DNA of 64,000 nucleotides. It comes from Pelagibacteraceae bacterium AG-422-B15 (GTDB taxonomy: Bacteria; Pseudomonadota; Alphaproteobacteria; Pelagibacterales; AG-422-B15). The stretch covers positions 39,544-103,543 of the forward strand of contig CAJJBG010000015.1 of NCBI GenBank assembly GCA_905182345.1. Reading direction: 5' to 3'. A model generated the notes under the pieces. That model was given only the letters and a program-made list of their open reading frames with translations. It was not told where the DNA came from and did not search any database. This document shows, piece by piece, positions 52,909 to 61,962 of this stretch; positions within the stretch are counted from its first letter, which is position 1, and the number at the start of each line of letters is the position of its first letter. The translations under genes were made by a program, and so were the position numbers.

Positions 52909-53589
52909 ATGGAAACAAAACAAGTCTTTGATGCAGTAGCAAATAAATATGATCTAATGAACGATATAATGTCCTTAGGTTCACATAGGTATTGGAAGGA
53001 ATGTCTTATAGATTGGCTTGCTCCACAACCAAATATGAACATAGTAGATGTTGCAGGTGGTACAGGCGATATTTCTAAAAGGTTCTTAAAAAGAGTTAAT
53101 GGAAATGGAATGGCCACAATATGTGATCCAAATGCAAACATGCTTGATAATGGTTCAAAAAAACGAGATGTTTTTGAAGATTGTATTAGCAGGTCCTGTG
53201 CGTTTGCTGAAGAACTTCCATTTAAAGATAACACTTATGATGCCTATATTGTTAGCTTTGGTATTAGAAACTTTGCTGATATTAGAAAAGGCCTAAGTGA
53301 GGCTAAAAGAGTTCTCAAGCCTAAAGGCAGATTTATGTGTTTAGAATTTTCTAAGTTAGAAAATAACCATTTAGCTAAACTATATGAAAAATATTCAATG
53401 CTTATTCCTAAAATAGGAAAGCTTGTTGTTGGAGATGAAGCGCCTTATCAGTATTTAGTGGATACTATTGAAAAATTTCCATCTCAAGAGAAGTTTGCAA
53501 CAATGATAAAAGAAGCTGGTTTTAAAAATGTTGAATATCGCAACATATTTAATGGTGTTGTAGCCATTCACTCGGGTTGGAAAGAATAG
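52909..53589 (+). CDS. ubiE: ubiquinone biosynthesis methyltransferase UbiE
   Basis: VFDAVANKYDLMNDIMSLGSHRYWK, VDVAGGTGDIS, SFGIRNFADIRKGLSEAKRVLKPKGR. Confidence 0.97.
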   Translation: METKQVFDAVANKYDLMNDIMSLGSHRYWKECLIDWLAPQPNMNIVDVAGGTGDISKRFLKRVNGNGMATICDPNANMLDNGSKKRDVFEDCISRSCAFAEELPFKDNTYDAYIVSFGIRNFADIRKGLSEAKRVLKPKGRFMCLEFSKLENNHLAKLYEKYSMLIPKIGKLVVGDEAPYQYLVDTIEKFPSQEKFATMIKEAGFKNVEYRNIFNGVVAIHSGWKE

Positions 53590-53593
53590 TATT

Positions 53594-55135
53594 ATGATTG
53601 CTAACTTACTATTTCTACTCAAAATTGTCAGAGTTTTTAAACGACATAATGTACTTATTCTTATTGAAAAAAATATTCGCTATAAAATAATTTTTAGACT
53701 TTTTACTTTTCTTCTTGCCCCTACAACTTCAATTAAGTCTAAAGAAGGTATTCCAGATGGTATTAGGATTTCATCTGCTTTAAATGACTTAGGTCCTTCA
53801 TTTATTAAGTTAGGTCAACTTATATCAACCCGGCCTGATATCATTGGTAATAAAATTGCTGAAGATATGGCTATGTTAAGAGATAATCTTCCATCATTCC
53901 CAAAAGCAGAGGCAATATCAATAATAGAAGAGCAGTTTCAAGATAAAATTGAGAATATTTTTCAAAACTTTAGTGATCCAATTGCTGCAGCTTCTATTGC
54001 TCAAGTCCATTTTGCAGAAATAAAGGATGGTAATAAAACTATTCCCGTTGCTGTTAAAGTTTTAAGACCAAATATTATTGAAACAATCAGTGATGAAATG
54101 AGCCGCTTGGATTGGCTTACTAATTTTCTTGAGAATTTTAGAGAATTAAAACGGTTACAATTGAATTCAGTTATCAAAAAAACAAGGGAGATTATTAGGT
54201 TCGAATTGGACTTGAGGTATGAAGCTGCAGCAGCCTCAGAGTTGAAAGAAAATACAAAAAATGATCAAAGTTTTTATGTGCCAATAATCTACTGGGAACA
54301 TGTAGCTAAAAAAGTTCTTACAACCGAAAGAATTGATGGGATTCCTGCTGACAAAATAGATGATTTAAAACACAATAATATTGATTTAATAAATGTTTCA
54401 CATTTGTTAATTATTAATTTCTTAAGACAGGCTATTAGAGATGGTTATTTTCATGCTGATTTACACCAAGGTAATTTATTTATCAGTAAGACAGGGAATT
54501 TAAATGCCGTTGACTTTGGCATAATGGGAAGACTGGATAAAAAAAATAGAAGATTTCTAGCTGAAATTATTTTTGGCTTTATTAATCAAGACTATTATAA
54601 GATAGCAAAAATTCATAAAGAGGCTGGACTCATTGATAGTACTCAATCTATAGATGATTTCTCTCAAGCTTTACGATCAATAGGTGAACCAATAATTAAT
54701 CAAAAAGCAAAAGATATTTCTATGGGCAGAGTTCTTATGCAACTGTTTGATATAACCAAACAATTTAATATGTCATTACAGCCTCAGTTATTACTTTTGC
54801 AGAAAACTATGATTATAATAGAAGGTGTGGCAAGAAGGTTTAATCCTGAAATTAATTTTTGGGAAGTGTCTAAGCCTGAAATAGAGAAGTGGCTAAAAGA
54901 TGAGTTGGGTCCATTAGCTAAGTTAAAAGAAACTGGAGAAGTTCTTCAGGCCTTAGCTAGGCGAGTACCTGATATACCTGACTTTCTGGACAGAGCAGAA
55001 AATGCTTTTGATATTATTATAGAAAATAAAGTTGCCTTAAAGAACAACAACAAAAAGATAAAATCGTCTAAAATCCTTTTAACATTAGCTTCTGGAGTAA
55101 TAGCTCTAATTGTTACTTCTATCTTATTGATTTAA
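53594..55135 (+). CDS. ubiB: ubiquinone biosynthesis ABC1/UbiB kinase-like protein
   Basis: GPSFIKLGQLISTRPDI, AAASIAQVHFAEI, GYFHADLHQGNLFI, AVDFGIMGRL. Confidence 0.97.
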   Translation: MIANLLFLLKIVRVFKRHNVLILIEKNIRYKIIFRLFTFLLAPTTSIKSKEGIPDGIRISSALNDLGPSFIKLGQLISTRPDIIGNKIAEDMAMLRDNLPSFPKAEAISIIEEQFQDKIENIFQNFSDPIAAASIAQVHFAEIKDGNKTIPVAVKVLRPNIIETISDEMSRLDWLTNFLENFRELKRLQLNSVIKKTREIIRFELDLRYEAAAASELKENTKNDQSFYVPIIYWEHVAKKVLTTERIDGIPADKIDDLKHNNIDLINVSHLLIINFLRQAIRDGYFHADLHQGNLFISKTGNLNAVDFGIMGRLDKKNRRFLAEIIFGFINQDYYKIAKIHKEAGLIDSTQSIDDFSQALRSIGEPIINQKAKDISMGRVLMQLFDITKQFNMSLQPQLLLLQKTMIIIEGVARRFNPEINFWEVSKPEIEKWLKDELGPLAKLKETGEVLQALARRVPDIPDFLDRAENAFDIIIENKVALKNNNKKIKSSKILLTLASGVIALIVTSILLI

Positions 55136-55198
55136 ATAGAAATTAATAATCTTTTATTATTTTACATAGTTGAATGTTATCGTTAAATAGCTTCTGAA

Positions 55199-56398
55199 AT
55201 GAATAAGCTTAAAAACATATTGTTAATAATAACTGGTGGAATTGCTGCTTATAAATCCTTGGAATTAATTAGGCGGCTTAAAGATCAAAATATTAACGTT
55301 ACTTGTATTCTTACAAAATCAGGAAGTGAATTTATTACCCCTCTATCAGTTTCAAGCTTATCTGGTAATCATGTTTATTCCGATTTATTTAATCTCACTG
55401 ATGAAAACAAAATGGGCCACATTGAGCTCTCAAGGGCTGCAGATTTAATATTAATTGCGCCTGCAACTACAAATATAATTTCAAAAATGGCATATGGCTC
55501 TTGTGATGATTTAGCCTCAACCGTTTTAATGGCAACTAATAAACCTGTTTATATTGTGCCAGCTATGAATGTTAGAATGTGGCATAACCCTGCAACCCAA
55601 AGAAACATTCAAACACTAGTGGAAGATGGTGTAAAATTTATTGGACCAGATAAAGGGGATATGGCATGTGGTGAGTACGGACTAGGAAGAATGTCTGAAA
55701 CACAAGAGATAATAGATACAATTCTTGAGCATGAAACTTCTTTGCTAAAACAACCTTTAAAAATGTTTTCTGCTTTAGTTACTGCGGGTCCAACCAGAGA
55801 ATTAATTGATCCTGTAAGATATATTTCAAATAAATCTTCAGGCAAACAAGGCTATGCTATTGCTGAAAGTTTACATCATATGGGTGCACGTACAACTTTG
55901 ATTACTGGGCCTACCAACATCCCATTGCCAATAGGTCCGACAATAATAAAAGTTAATACAGCGGAAGAGATGTTAAATGCAACTGAGGCACTACTGCCTG
56001 TTGATATAGCAATATGCGCTGCTGCTGTCAGTGATTACAAAGCTAATCATGGGATCAACGAAAAAATTAAAAAAAATGGAGAGAATATTACAATCGATCT
56101 AACAGAAAATCCTGATATTTTAAAAAGAATTGGAAAAAGAAACTCTAGTAGACCAAGTCTTGTAATTGGATTTGCAGCAGAAACAAGTGATTTGCTAAAG
56201 AATGCTAACTATAAACTTACAGCCAAGGGATGTGATTGGATTCTAGCAAATGATGTTTCAGACGGTAAGATTTTTGGAGATGATAATAATAAGATTGAAT
56301 TCATAACTAAACATAGTTCTCATTCATGGGAAAAAATGAGTAAAGAAAAAGTTGCTGAAAAATTATCTAAAAATATTATTAATTATTTTACATCTTAG
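55199..56398 (+). CDS. coaBC: bifunctional phosphopantothenoylcysteine decarboxylase/synthase
   Basis: ITGGIAAYKSLELIRRLKD, VPAMNVRMWHNPATQRN, VTAGPTRELIDPVRYISNKSSGKQGYAIAE. Confidence 0.97.
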   Translation: MNKLKNILLIITGGIAAYKSLELIRRLKDQNINVTCILTKSGSEFITPLSVSSLSGNHVYSDLFNLTDENKMGHIELSRAADLILIAPATTNIISKMAYGSCDDLASTVLMATNKPVYIVPAMNVRMWHNPATQRNIQTLVEDGVKFIGPDKGDMACGEYGLGRMSETQEIIDTILEHETSLLKQPLKMFSALVTAGPTRELIDPVRYISNKSSGKQGYAIAESLHHMGARTTLITGPTNIPLPIGPTIIKVNTAEEMLNATEALLPVDIAICAAAVSDYKANHGINEKIKKNGENITIDLTENPDILKRIGKRNSSRPSLVIGFAAETSDLLKNANYKLTAKGCDWILANDVSDGKIFGDDNNKIEFITKHSSHSWEKMSKEKVAEKLSKNIINYFTS

Positions 56399-56400
56399 TT

Positions 56401-56850
56401 ATGGTATCTAAAAAAATTTTTATTAAAGATGTATCAAATAATTCTGAATTTAAATTACCTAATTACGCATCAGCAGGTGCGGCTGGAATGGACCTTTCTG
56501 CAAATATTCAAGAAGAGATAGTTATTGCACCTCTAGAGCGTAAGCTTATTCCTACTGGTATTGCTATTAGTTTGCCTAGTGATTTAGAGGCTCAAATTAG
56601 ACCTAGGTCAGGACTGGCAGCAAAACATGGAATTACTGTCTTGAATACACCAGGGACAATTGACTCTGATTATAGGGGAGAAATTAAGGTAATATTAGTA
56701 AATTTAAGCAACGAGAAATATACAATTAATCCTAAAGACCGAATTGCACAAATAATATTTTCACAGTTTATTAGAGCAGACTTTAAAATAGTTGATGACC
56801 TTGATCAGACCAACAGAGGTTTATCTGGGTTTGGATCTACTGGAAAATAA
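56401..56850 (+). CDS. dut: dUTP diphosphatase
   Basis: SAGAAGMDLSA, RPRSGLAAKHGITVLNTPGTIDSDYRGEI, RGLSGFGSTGK. Confidence 0.97.
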   Translation: MVSKKIFIKDVSNNSEFKLPNYASAGAAGMDLSANIQEEIVIAPLERKLIPTGIAISLPSDLEAQIRPRSGLAAKHGITVLNTPGTIDSDYRGEIKVILVNLSNEKYTINPKDRIAQIIFSQFIRADFKIVDDLDQTNRGLSGFGSTGK

Positions 56851-56866
56851 TTAAATTTTAGTTTAG

Positions 56867-58357
56867 ATGTCCAAAGAAGGTTTCATAGTTTTAGGTAATC
56901 ACCTATTTCCACTAACTAATCTAAATAAATTTAAATCCTGTCATTTTTTTATGGCAGAAGATTATGAGCTTTGTTCTTATTTTAAGTTCCATAAACATAA
57001 ACTTATTTTTTTTTTAGCATCAATGCGGAACTACAGAGATAACCTGCTCAAAAATGGATTTAAGTGCAATTATGAATTATTAGATAAACAAAAGTTTAAT
57101 GATAGTTATGAAAAAAAATTAAAGGGATTTACAGAAAAATTTAATATTACAAAAATTAAGATTTATGAAATACCTGACTCTTTTTTTAATAAAAGAATTA
57201 TAAAATTTTGTAAATTAAATAGCTTAAAATTAGAAATCATACAAAGTCCCATGTTTATGTCAGATAGAACTTTAATTAATGATTATTTTTCAAACAATAA
57301 AAAGCCTCTTCTAAATAATTTTTATAAATTACAAAGAATTAATAAAGATATTCTTATAAAAAATAAAAAACCTGTGGGTGACAAATGGTCATTTGACGAT
57401 GAAAATAGAAAAAAATTACCTAAAGTTATAAATATTCCTAAAATACCTAAAATTAAAACAAATAAAAATACTGAAGACATTAAAATTTTAATAGCTAAAA
57501 AATTTAAAGTACATCCAGGATCTACAGAGAATTTTTTCCTCCCTACAGAAAGAAAATCAGCACTTGATTGGCTTAATAAATTTTTTGAAGAAAGGTTTAA
57601 AAATTTTGGTGACTACGAGGATGCCATGACTAAAGATTCAAATACAGTATTTCATAGCTGTCTTAGTCCATTACTAAATATTGGTTTAATTACGCCAGAA
57701 GAAGTCATTGATACTGCATTAGAATTTGCCAAAATCAATAAAGTTTCTTTGAATAACTTAGAAGGATTTATTAGGCAGATAATTGGATGGCGTGAATTTA
57801 TAAAAGGCACTTATGATTACCATGAAGAAACGATGGTAAATACTAATTTTTGGAATCATAATCGTAAACTTACATCATCATGGTATGATGGATCTACTGG
57901 GATAGAGCCCCTTGATCATATTATTAATGAAGTAAAAATAAGCGCATATACACATCATATTCCAAGATTAATGATCATAAGCAATATAATGAATCTAAGT
58001 GGAATTAGTCCAAAAGAAATATATCGTTGGTTTATGGAAATGTTTGTAGATTCTAGTGACTGGGTTATGACACCTAATGTTTTTAGCATGGGAACCTATA
58101 GTGATGGTGGAATATTTGCTACAAAACCTTACTTATGTGGGTCAAACTATATTTTAAAAATGAGTAATTTTAAAAAGGGTGAATGGTGTGATATTGTAGA
58201 TGGTCTTTACTGGAATTTTATTGAACGTAACAGTGATATCATTAGAAAAAACTATAGAATGTCAATGATGGTTAATGCTTTGGGTAAAATTTCTACTGAA
58301 AGAAAAAAACATATTTATAGCAAAGCAAATATTTTTATAAATCAAAATTCTCAATAA
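56867..58357 (+). CDS. cryptochrome/photolyase family protein (FeS-BCP / PhrB-like)
   Basis: WMTPNVFSMG-like region (DWVMTPNVFSMGTYSDGGIFATKPYLCGSNYILKMSNFKKGEWCDIVDGLYWNFIE), IRQIIGWREFIKG. Confidence 0.9.
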   Translation: MSKEGFIVLGNHLFPLTNLNKFKSCHFFMAEDYELCSYFKFHKHKLIFFLASMRNYRDNLLKNGFKCNYELLDKQKFNDSYEKKLKGFTEKFNITKIKIYEIPDSFFNKRIIKFCKLNSLKLEIIQSPMFMSDRTLINDYFSNNKKPLLNNFYKLQRINKDILIKNKKPVGDKWSFDDENRKKLPKVINIPKIPKIKTNKNTEDIKILIAKKFKVHPGSTENFFLPTERKSALDWLNKFFEERFKNFGDYEDAMTKDSNTVFHSCLSPLLNIGLITPEEVIDTALEFAKINKVSLNNLEGFIRQIIGWREFIKGTYDYHEETMVNTNFWNHNRKLTSSWYDGSTGIEPLDHIINEVKISAYTHHIPRLMIISNIMNLSGISPKEIYRWFMEMFVDSSDWVMTPNVFSMGTYSDGGIFATKPYLCGSNYILKMSNFKKGEWCDIVDGLYWNFIERNSDIIRKNYRMSMMVNALGKISTERKKHIYSKANIFINQNSQ

Positions 58358-58406
58358 GAGAAATAAGCACTAATAATAATTCACTTAAGTTTTAATCTAC
58401 TTCAAA

Positions 58407-59000
58407 TTAATCAAGATCTTCTGCAAGACTCTTCTTAACTTGATTTTCAACTAAAGCTTTATGTGCATATTTTGGATGATCCGTTCCAAGTTCTAAATTT
58501 ATTTCTGAGTTCTTCAAATTTTGAGCATCTTCATCTTTTAATTTAAAGTGCAGAAAATGCACTGATGAAGTTTTTCCATCTTCGTCCGTTCTATCAACAT
58601 CACCCTCAGGTATTGCATAGATTTTTGAATTACCAATTTGAATGTATATTTTATGTTCAACACCACCTAATTCACCTAATACTTTTTTTCTTATTATAGG
58701 ATTATCAATTTCAAACATAAAGGTAGCAACAAGTTCATTGCCCTGTGGAATCATTGGATTATAAGCTGCTAATTCATCTTTTAATTGTTCATCTCCACCC
58801 TTTTCAATATACAACATTTCTTGTATTTGAGCTTTCATTGTAAAATAATTTTCAAAGTAAAAAGTCGCATGGGGGCCAAGGCTAATTCTTCTATCTTTTT
58901 TTACCTCTACAACATTTTTTCTTATTTCTTTTCTATCCAATGTGTATTGGTCTAACGACAATAAGTCTTCAGATGTAATTTGTTTTTTTGTATTAGTCAT
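58407..59000 (-). CDS. DUF3501 family protein
   Basis: YTLDRKEIRKNVVEVKKDRRISLGPHATFYFENYFTMKAQIQEML; adjacent to GlpC-like FeS protein. Confidence 0.85.
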   Translation of the reverse strand: MTNTKKQITSEDLLSLDQYTLDRKEIRKNVVEVKKDRRISLGPHATFYFENYFTMKAQIQEMLYIEKGGDEQLKDELAAYNPMIPQGNELVATFMFEIDNPIIRKKVLGELGGVEHKIYIQIGNSKIYAIPEGDVDRTDEDGKTSSVHFLHFKLKDEDAQNLKNSEINLELGTDHPKYAHKALVENQVKKSLAEDLD

Positions 59001-59002
59001 AG

Positions 59003-60361
59003 TTATTTTCCTTCTTTTGTAAGTCCATAAGATTCTGCCATTAATTCTATTGGATGTTTTGGATTTATGTTTAATTCACCATCTGTATTAGTGTCATTTA
59101 TTAGTTGCCCTAAATGCTTACCAGCCAATGGACAGTCTGAAACAATATTTTTTTGCCCTTTGTTTTTTATTTGTCTTGCAGCCGTTTTCCCAAACTTAAC
59201 TGCAACTTTATGCGTATCTTTCATGACACCGAATGTACCTCCATGACCTGCACATCTTTCGACAACCTCAACATTAGTTTCAGGCAATAATTTTAGCATT
59301 TCTGCAGCCTTATTACCCATATTTTGCGCTCTTGCATGACATGCATTGTGTACTGTAATGCCTCCATCTATTGGATTTAGACCCTCTTTTAAGCCTTCTT
59401 TTTTTGCAAGTTCTACAACATACTGATCAATGTCAAACACATGTTGTGACAACTTAATAACTTTTTTATTATCAGGATTTATTAATGGCCACTCAGATTT
59501 TAGCATTAGGCCACAGCTCGCTGTCAAAGTTACTATGTCGTATCCTTCATCAATATATTTACATAATTCGTCTGAAACAATTTCTGATTGTGATTTTACT
59601 TTATCTAATTCAGCTTGTTCTAAAAAGGGCATGCCACAGCATCCTGGATAAACAGGTTTAACTTCAATACCATTATTTAGTAATACTTTTTGAGCAGCTA
59701 CGCCTACTTCTGTATTATTATAGTTTACATAACAAGTTGCAAACAGTGCTACTTTTTTTCCAAATCCTGGCGCCGTATTATTAGGGAGCATCTTTTCATC
59801 TTTTGATAGTCTAATAAAAGTTTTTTTAGCAAATTTAGGTAGTTCAACCTGCTTATCAATTCCAATAGTCTTCTCCATTAAAATTCTTGAAATTTTATTA
59901 TTTCTTGATGAGCCCCAATTCGCAATTGATGGAGCAATACCAGCAACTTTTGCATTTCTATCAATTTTAGCTAGTTCTTTTGGAATTGCATTTAATTCAT
60001 TTTTGCTGTTTTGAAGTTTTCTGTATCTAAGCATTAAATGTGGAAAATCTATATTAAGTTCATGCGGTGGAACGTAAGGACATTTAACCATATAACACAT
60101 ATCACATAAGGTGCATTTATCTACGACCTTCGGAAATTCTTTACTATCAACTGAGGCAACATCCTCATCTTTTGATTCATCAATTAAATCAAAAAGTGTA
60201 GGGAAAGAATCACATAAATTAAAACATCGTCTACAGCCATGACAAACATCAAACTGACGTCTCATTTCATCATCTACCGCTTTTTCATCTAGATAATTTG
60301 GATTATTCCAGTCAATGATATGTCTTGTAGGTGCAGATAGACTGCCTTCTTTTTTATCCAT
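59003..60361 (-). CDS. GlpC-like / heterodisulfide reductase-type Fe-S protein
   Basis: CHGCRRCFNLCDSFP and CTLCDMCYMVKCPYVPPHE ferredoxin clusters; CCG-type CYVNYNN...GCCGMP, ERCAGHGGTFG. Confidence 0.9.
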   Translation of the reverse strand: MDKKEGSLSAPTRHIIDWNNPNYLDEKAVDDEMRRQFDVCHGCRRCFNLCDSFPTLFDLIDESKDEDVASVDSKEFPKVVDKCTLCDMCYMVKCPYVPPHELNIDFPHLMLRYRKLQNSKNELNAIPKELAKIDRNAKVAGIAPSIANWGSSRNNKISRILMEKTIGIDKQVELPKFAKKTFIRLSKDEKMLPNNTAPGFGKKVALFATCYVNYNNTEVGVAAQKVLLNNGIEVKPVYPGCCGMPFLEQAELDKVKSQSEIVSDELCKYIDEGYDIVTLTASCGLMLKSEWPLINPDNKKVIKLSQHVFDIDQYVVELAKKEGLKEGLNPIDGGITVHNACHARAQNMGNKAAEMLKLLPETNVEVVERCAGHGGTFGVMKDTHKVAVKFGKTAARQIKNKGQKNIVSDCPLAGKHLGQLINDTNTDGELNINPKHPIELMAESYGLTKEGK

Positions 60362-60373
60362 AAAATAAGGTCC

Positions 60374-60407
60374 ATACCTTGAATCTATTTTACTAGACTC
60401 AAGGTAT
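60374..60407 (-). other. intercistronic hairpin between rubrerythrin and GlpC-like genes
   Basis: ATACCTTGA(a)TCT (60374-60386) pairs with AGA(c)TCAAGGTAT (60395-60407), 8-nt loop; ends about 12 nt upstream of the GlpC-like ATG. Confidence 0.6.
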
Positions 60408-60429
60408 TAAGGGTTTCAAGTTAGTTTTA

Positions 60430-60858
60430 TTATTCTTGAGTTTCTAGAGTTTCTAGAGTTTTTTGAAATTTACCAGCATGTGATTTTTCAGCCTTAGCTA
60501 AAGTTTCAAACCAGTCAGCAATTTCATCGAAGCCTTCTTCTCTAGCAGTCTTAGCCATACCTGGATACATATCAGTATATTCATGTGTTTCTCCAGCTAT
60601 TGACGCTTTCAAATTATCAAGTGTTAATCCAATTGGCTTACCAGTTGCTGGATCTCCAACTTCTTCCATAAATTCTAGGTGTCCATGCGCATGACCTGTT
60701 TCACCTTCTGCTGTAGAACGGAAAACTGCAGCTACATCATTGTGTCCTTCGATGTCAGCCTTTTGTGCAAAGTATAAGTATCTTCTGTTTGCTTGACTCT
60801 CGCCAGCAAAAGCTGCTTTCAAGTTATCAAGGGTTTTACTTTCTGATAATGTTGTCAT
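60430..60858 (-). CDS. rubrerythrin
   Basis: [42 protein letters not shown] ferritin-like diiron motifs. Confidence 0.92.
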   Translation of the reverse strand: MTTLSESKTLDNLKAAFAGESQANRRYLYFAQKADIEGHNDVAAVFRSTAEGETGHAHGHLEFMEEVGDPATGKPIGLTLDNLKASIAGETHEYTDMYPGMAKTAREEGFDEIADWFETLAKAEKSHAGKFQKTLETLETQE

Positions 60859-60892
60859 AGTTAATCTCCTAATTTTAATATTAATTAATTAC

Positions 60893-60920
60893 AATATAGG
60901 TGCAGAATTAGATAAGTCAA
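60893..60920 (-). promoter_or_regulatory. putative sigma-70 promoter of the rubrerythrin operon
   Basis: Minus strand TTGACT (60915-60920), 16-bp spacer, TATATT (60893-60898). Confidence 0.5.
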
Positions 60921-60921
60921 T

Positions 60922-60942
60922 AGTTTAGAATTATTCTAAACT
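60922..60942. promoter_or_regulatory. Irr-binding ICE-type box
   Basis: AGTTTAGAATTATTCTAAACT: perfect 9-bp inverted repeat with 3-bp spacer, matching the TTTAGAA-N3-TTCTAAA iron-control-element core. Confidence 0.78.
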
Positions 60943-60945
60943 GAT

Positions 60946-60964
60946 ATTGATAATTATTATCAAT
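60946..60964. promoter_or_regulatory. second perfect palindrome, Fur- or RirA-box-like
   Basis: ATTGATAATTATTATCAAT: 9-bp arms around a single T; contains GATAAT-N-ATTATC (Fur-like) and TGA-N9-TCA (IRO-like). Confidence 0.5.
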
Positions 60965-60967
60965 AAC

Positions 60968-61363
60968 TTAATCTTCCAGATGAATAACCAACTCAACTTT
61001 TTTGATTTTTTTGCCCTTTGGCGCCTTGGGCATCAAGCTAATTTTTACGTCCTCATTTTTTATATCTAATAAAATTTTATCTTTTTCTGAAAAAAAGTGA
61101 TGATGTAAACTAGTGTTAGTATCAAAATATACTTTATCTGCATCAAGGGTAATTTTGTTTAAAAGCTCTTTTTTACAAAATTCATGCAATGTATTGTAAA
61201 CTGTTGCTAATGAGACATCTCTCTTGTTGGAAGAAAGTTCTCTAAATAGACTTTCTGCAGTAACGTGTTTATCTGTGCCGTCAAATAAATGATCAGCAAT
61301 AAGTACTCTTTGCTTGGTAGGTCTTAAATTTTTTGACCTTAATATTTCTTTTATTCTCTGCAT
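60968..61363 (-). CDS. irr: Fur-family iron response regulator Irr
   Basis: LRSKNLRPTKQRVLIADHLFDGTDKHVTAESLFREL, LATVYNTLHEF, SLHHHFF; upstream of fabA as in many Alphaproteobacteria. Confidence 0.88.
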   Translation of the reverse strand: MQRIKEILRSKNLRPTKQRVLIADHLFDGTDKHVTAESLFRELSSNKRDVSLATVYNTLHEFCKKELLNKITLDADKVYFDTNTSLHHHFFSEKDKILLDIKNEDVKISLMPKAPKGKKIKKVELVIHLED

Positions 61364-61366
61364 CTC

Positions 61367-61389
61367 ATTAATATTTAATAAATATTAAT
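61367..61389. promoter_or_regulatory. AT-rich palindrome in the irr/fabA divergent region
   Basis: ATTAATATTT-AAT-AAATATTAAT: 10-bp perfect arms, 3 bp upstream of the irr start codon. Confidence 0.35.
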
Positions 61390-61456
61390 GTATTTTACAA
61401 TCTAAATACTTTAAAGTTATTAAAATCTAAGCAAAACAAACAGATAGAAGGCAAAA

Positions 61457-61957
61457 ATGATACAGAAACCAAGCTTTACTAATGAAGAATTACTTGATTG
61501 TGGACATGGTAATATGTTTGGAATTGGTAATGCAAGGCTCCCTTTGCCTCCAATGTTAATGTTTGATCGAATTGTAAAAATTAATGAGACTGGTGGTAAG
61601 TACGGTAAAGGTGAAATTATTGCTGAATTTGATATTAACCCATCATTGTGGTTCTTTGAATGTCATTTTGAACAAGACCCTGTTATGCCAGGTTGTTTAG
61701 GGTTAGATGCGATGTGGCAGCTGGTTGGCTTCTTTCTAGGATGGCTTGGTGAGCCAGGAAGAGGAAGGGCTCTTGGGGCATCATCTATCAAATTTGGTGG
61801 AGAAATATTACAAGATACTAAAAAAGTTGAATATATTATTGATATGAAAAAAGTAATTAAGCGTGGAGTAGTTGTTGGTGTCGGTGATGGAATTGTGAAA
61901 GCTGATGGTAAAACTATTTATCGTGCTGAAGGACTTAAAGTAGGTTTAATTAAATAA
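61457..61957 (+). CDS. fabA: 3-hydroxydecanoyl-ACP dehydratase/isomerase
   Basis: [46 protein letters not shown]. Confidence 0.97.
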   Translation: MIQKPSFTNEELLDCGHGNMFGIGNARLPLPPMLMFDRIVKINETGGKYGKGEIIAEFDINPSLWFFECHFEQDPVMPGCLGLDAMWQLVGFFLGWLGEPGRGRALGASSIKFGGEILQDTKKVEYIIDMKKVIKRGVVVGVGDGIVKADGKTIYRAEGLKVGLIK

Positions 61958-61962
61958 ATAAA

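Noticed and set aside
60430-60470. Short tandem GAGTTTCTA repeat
   Set aside because: Encodes TLETLE at the rubrerythrin C-terminus; two to three copies of 9 bp, not a repeat array.
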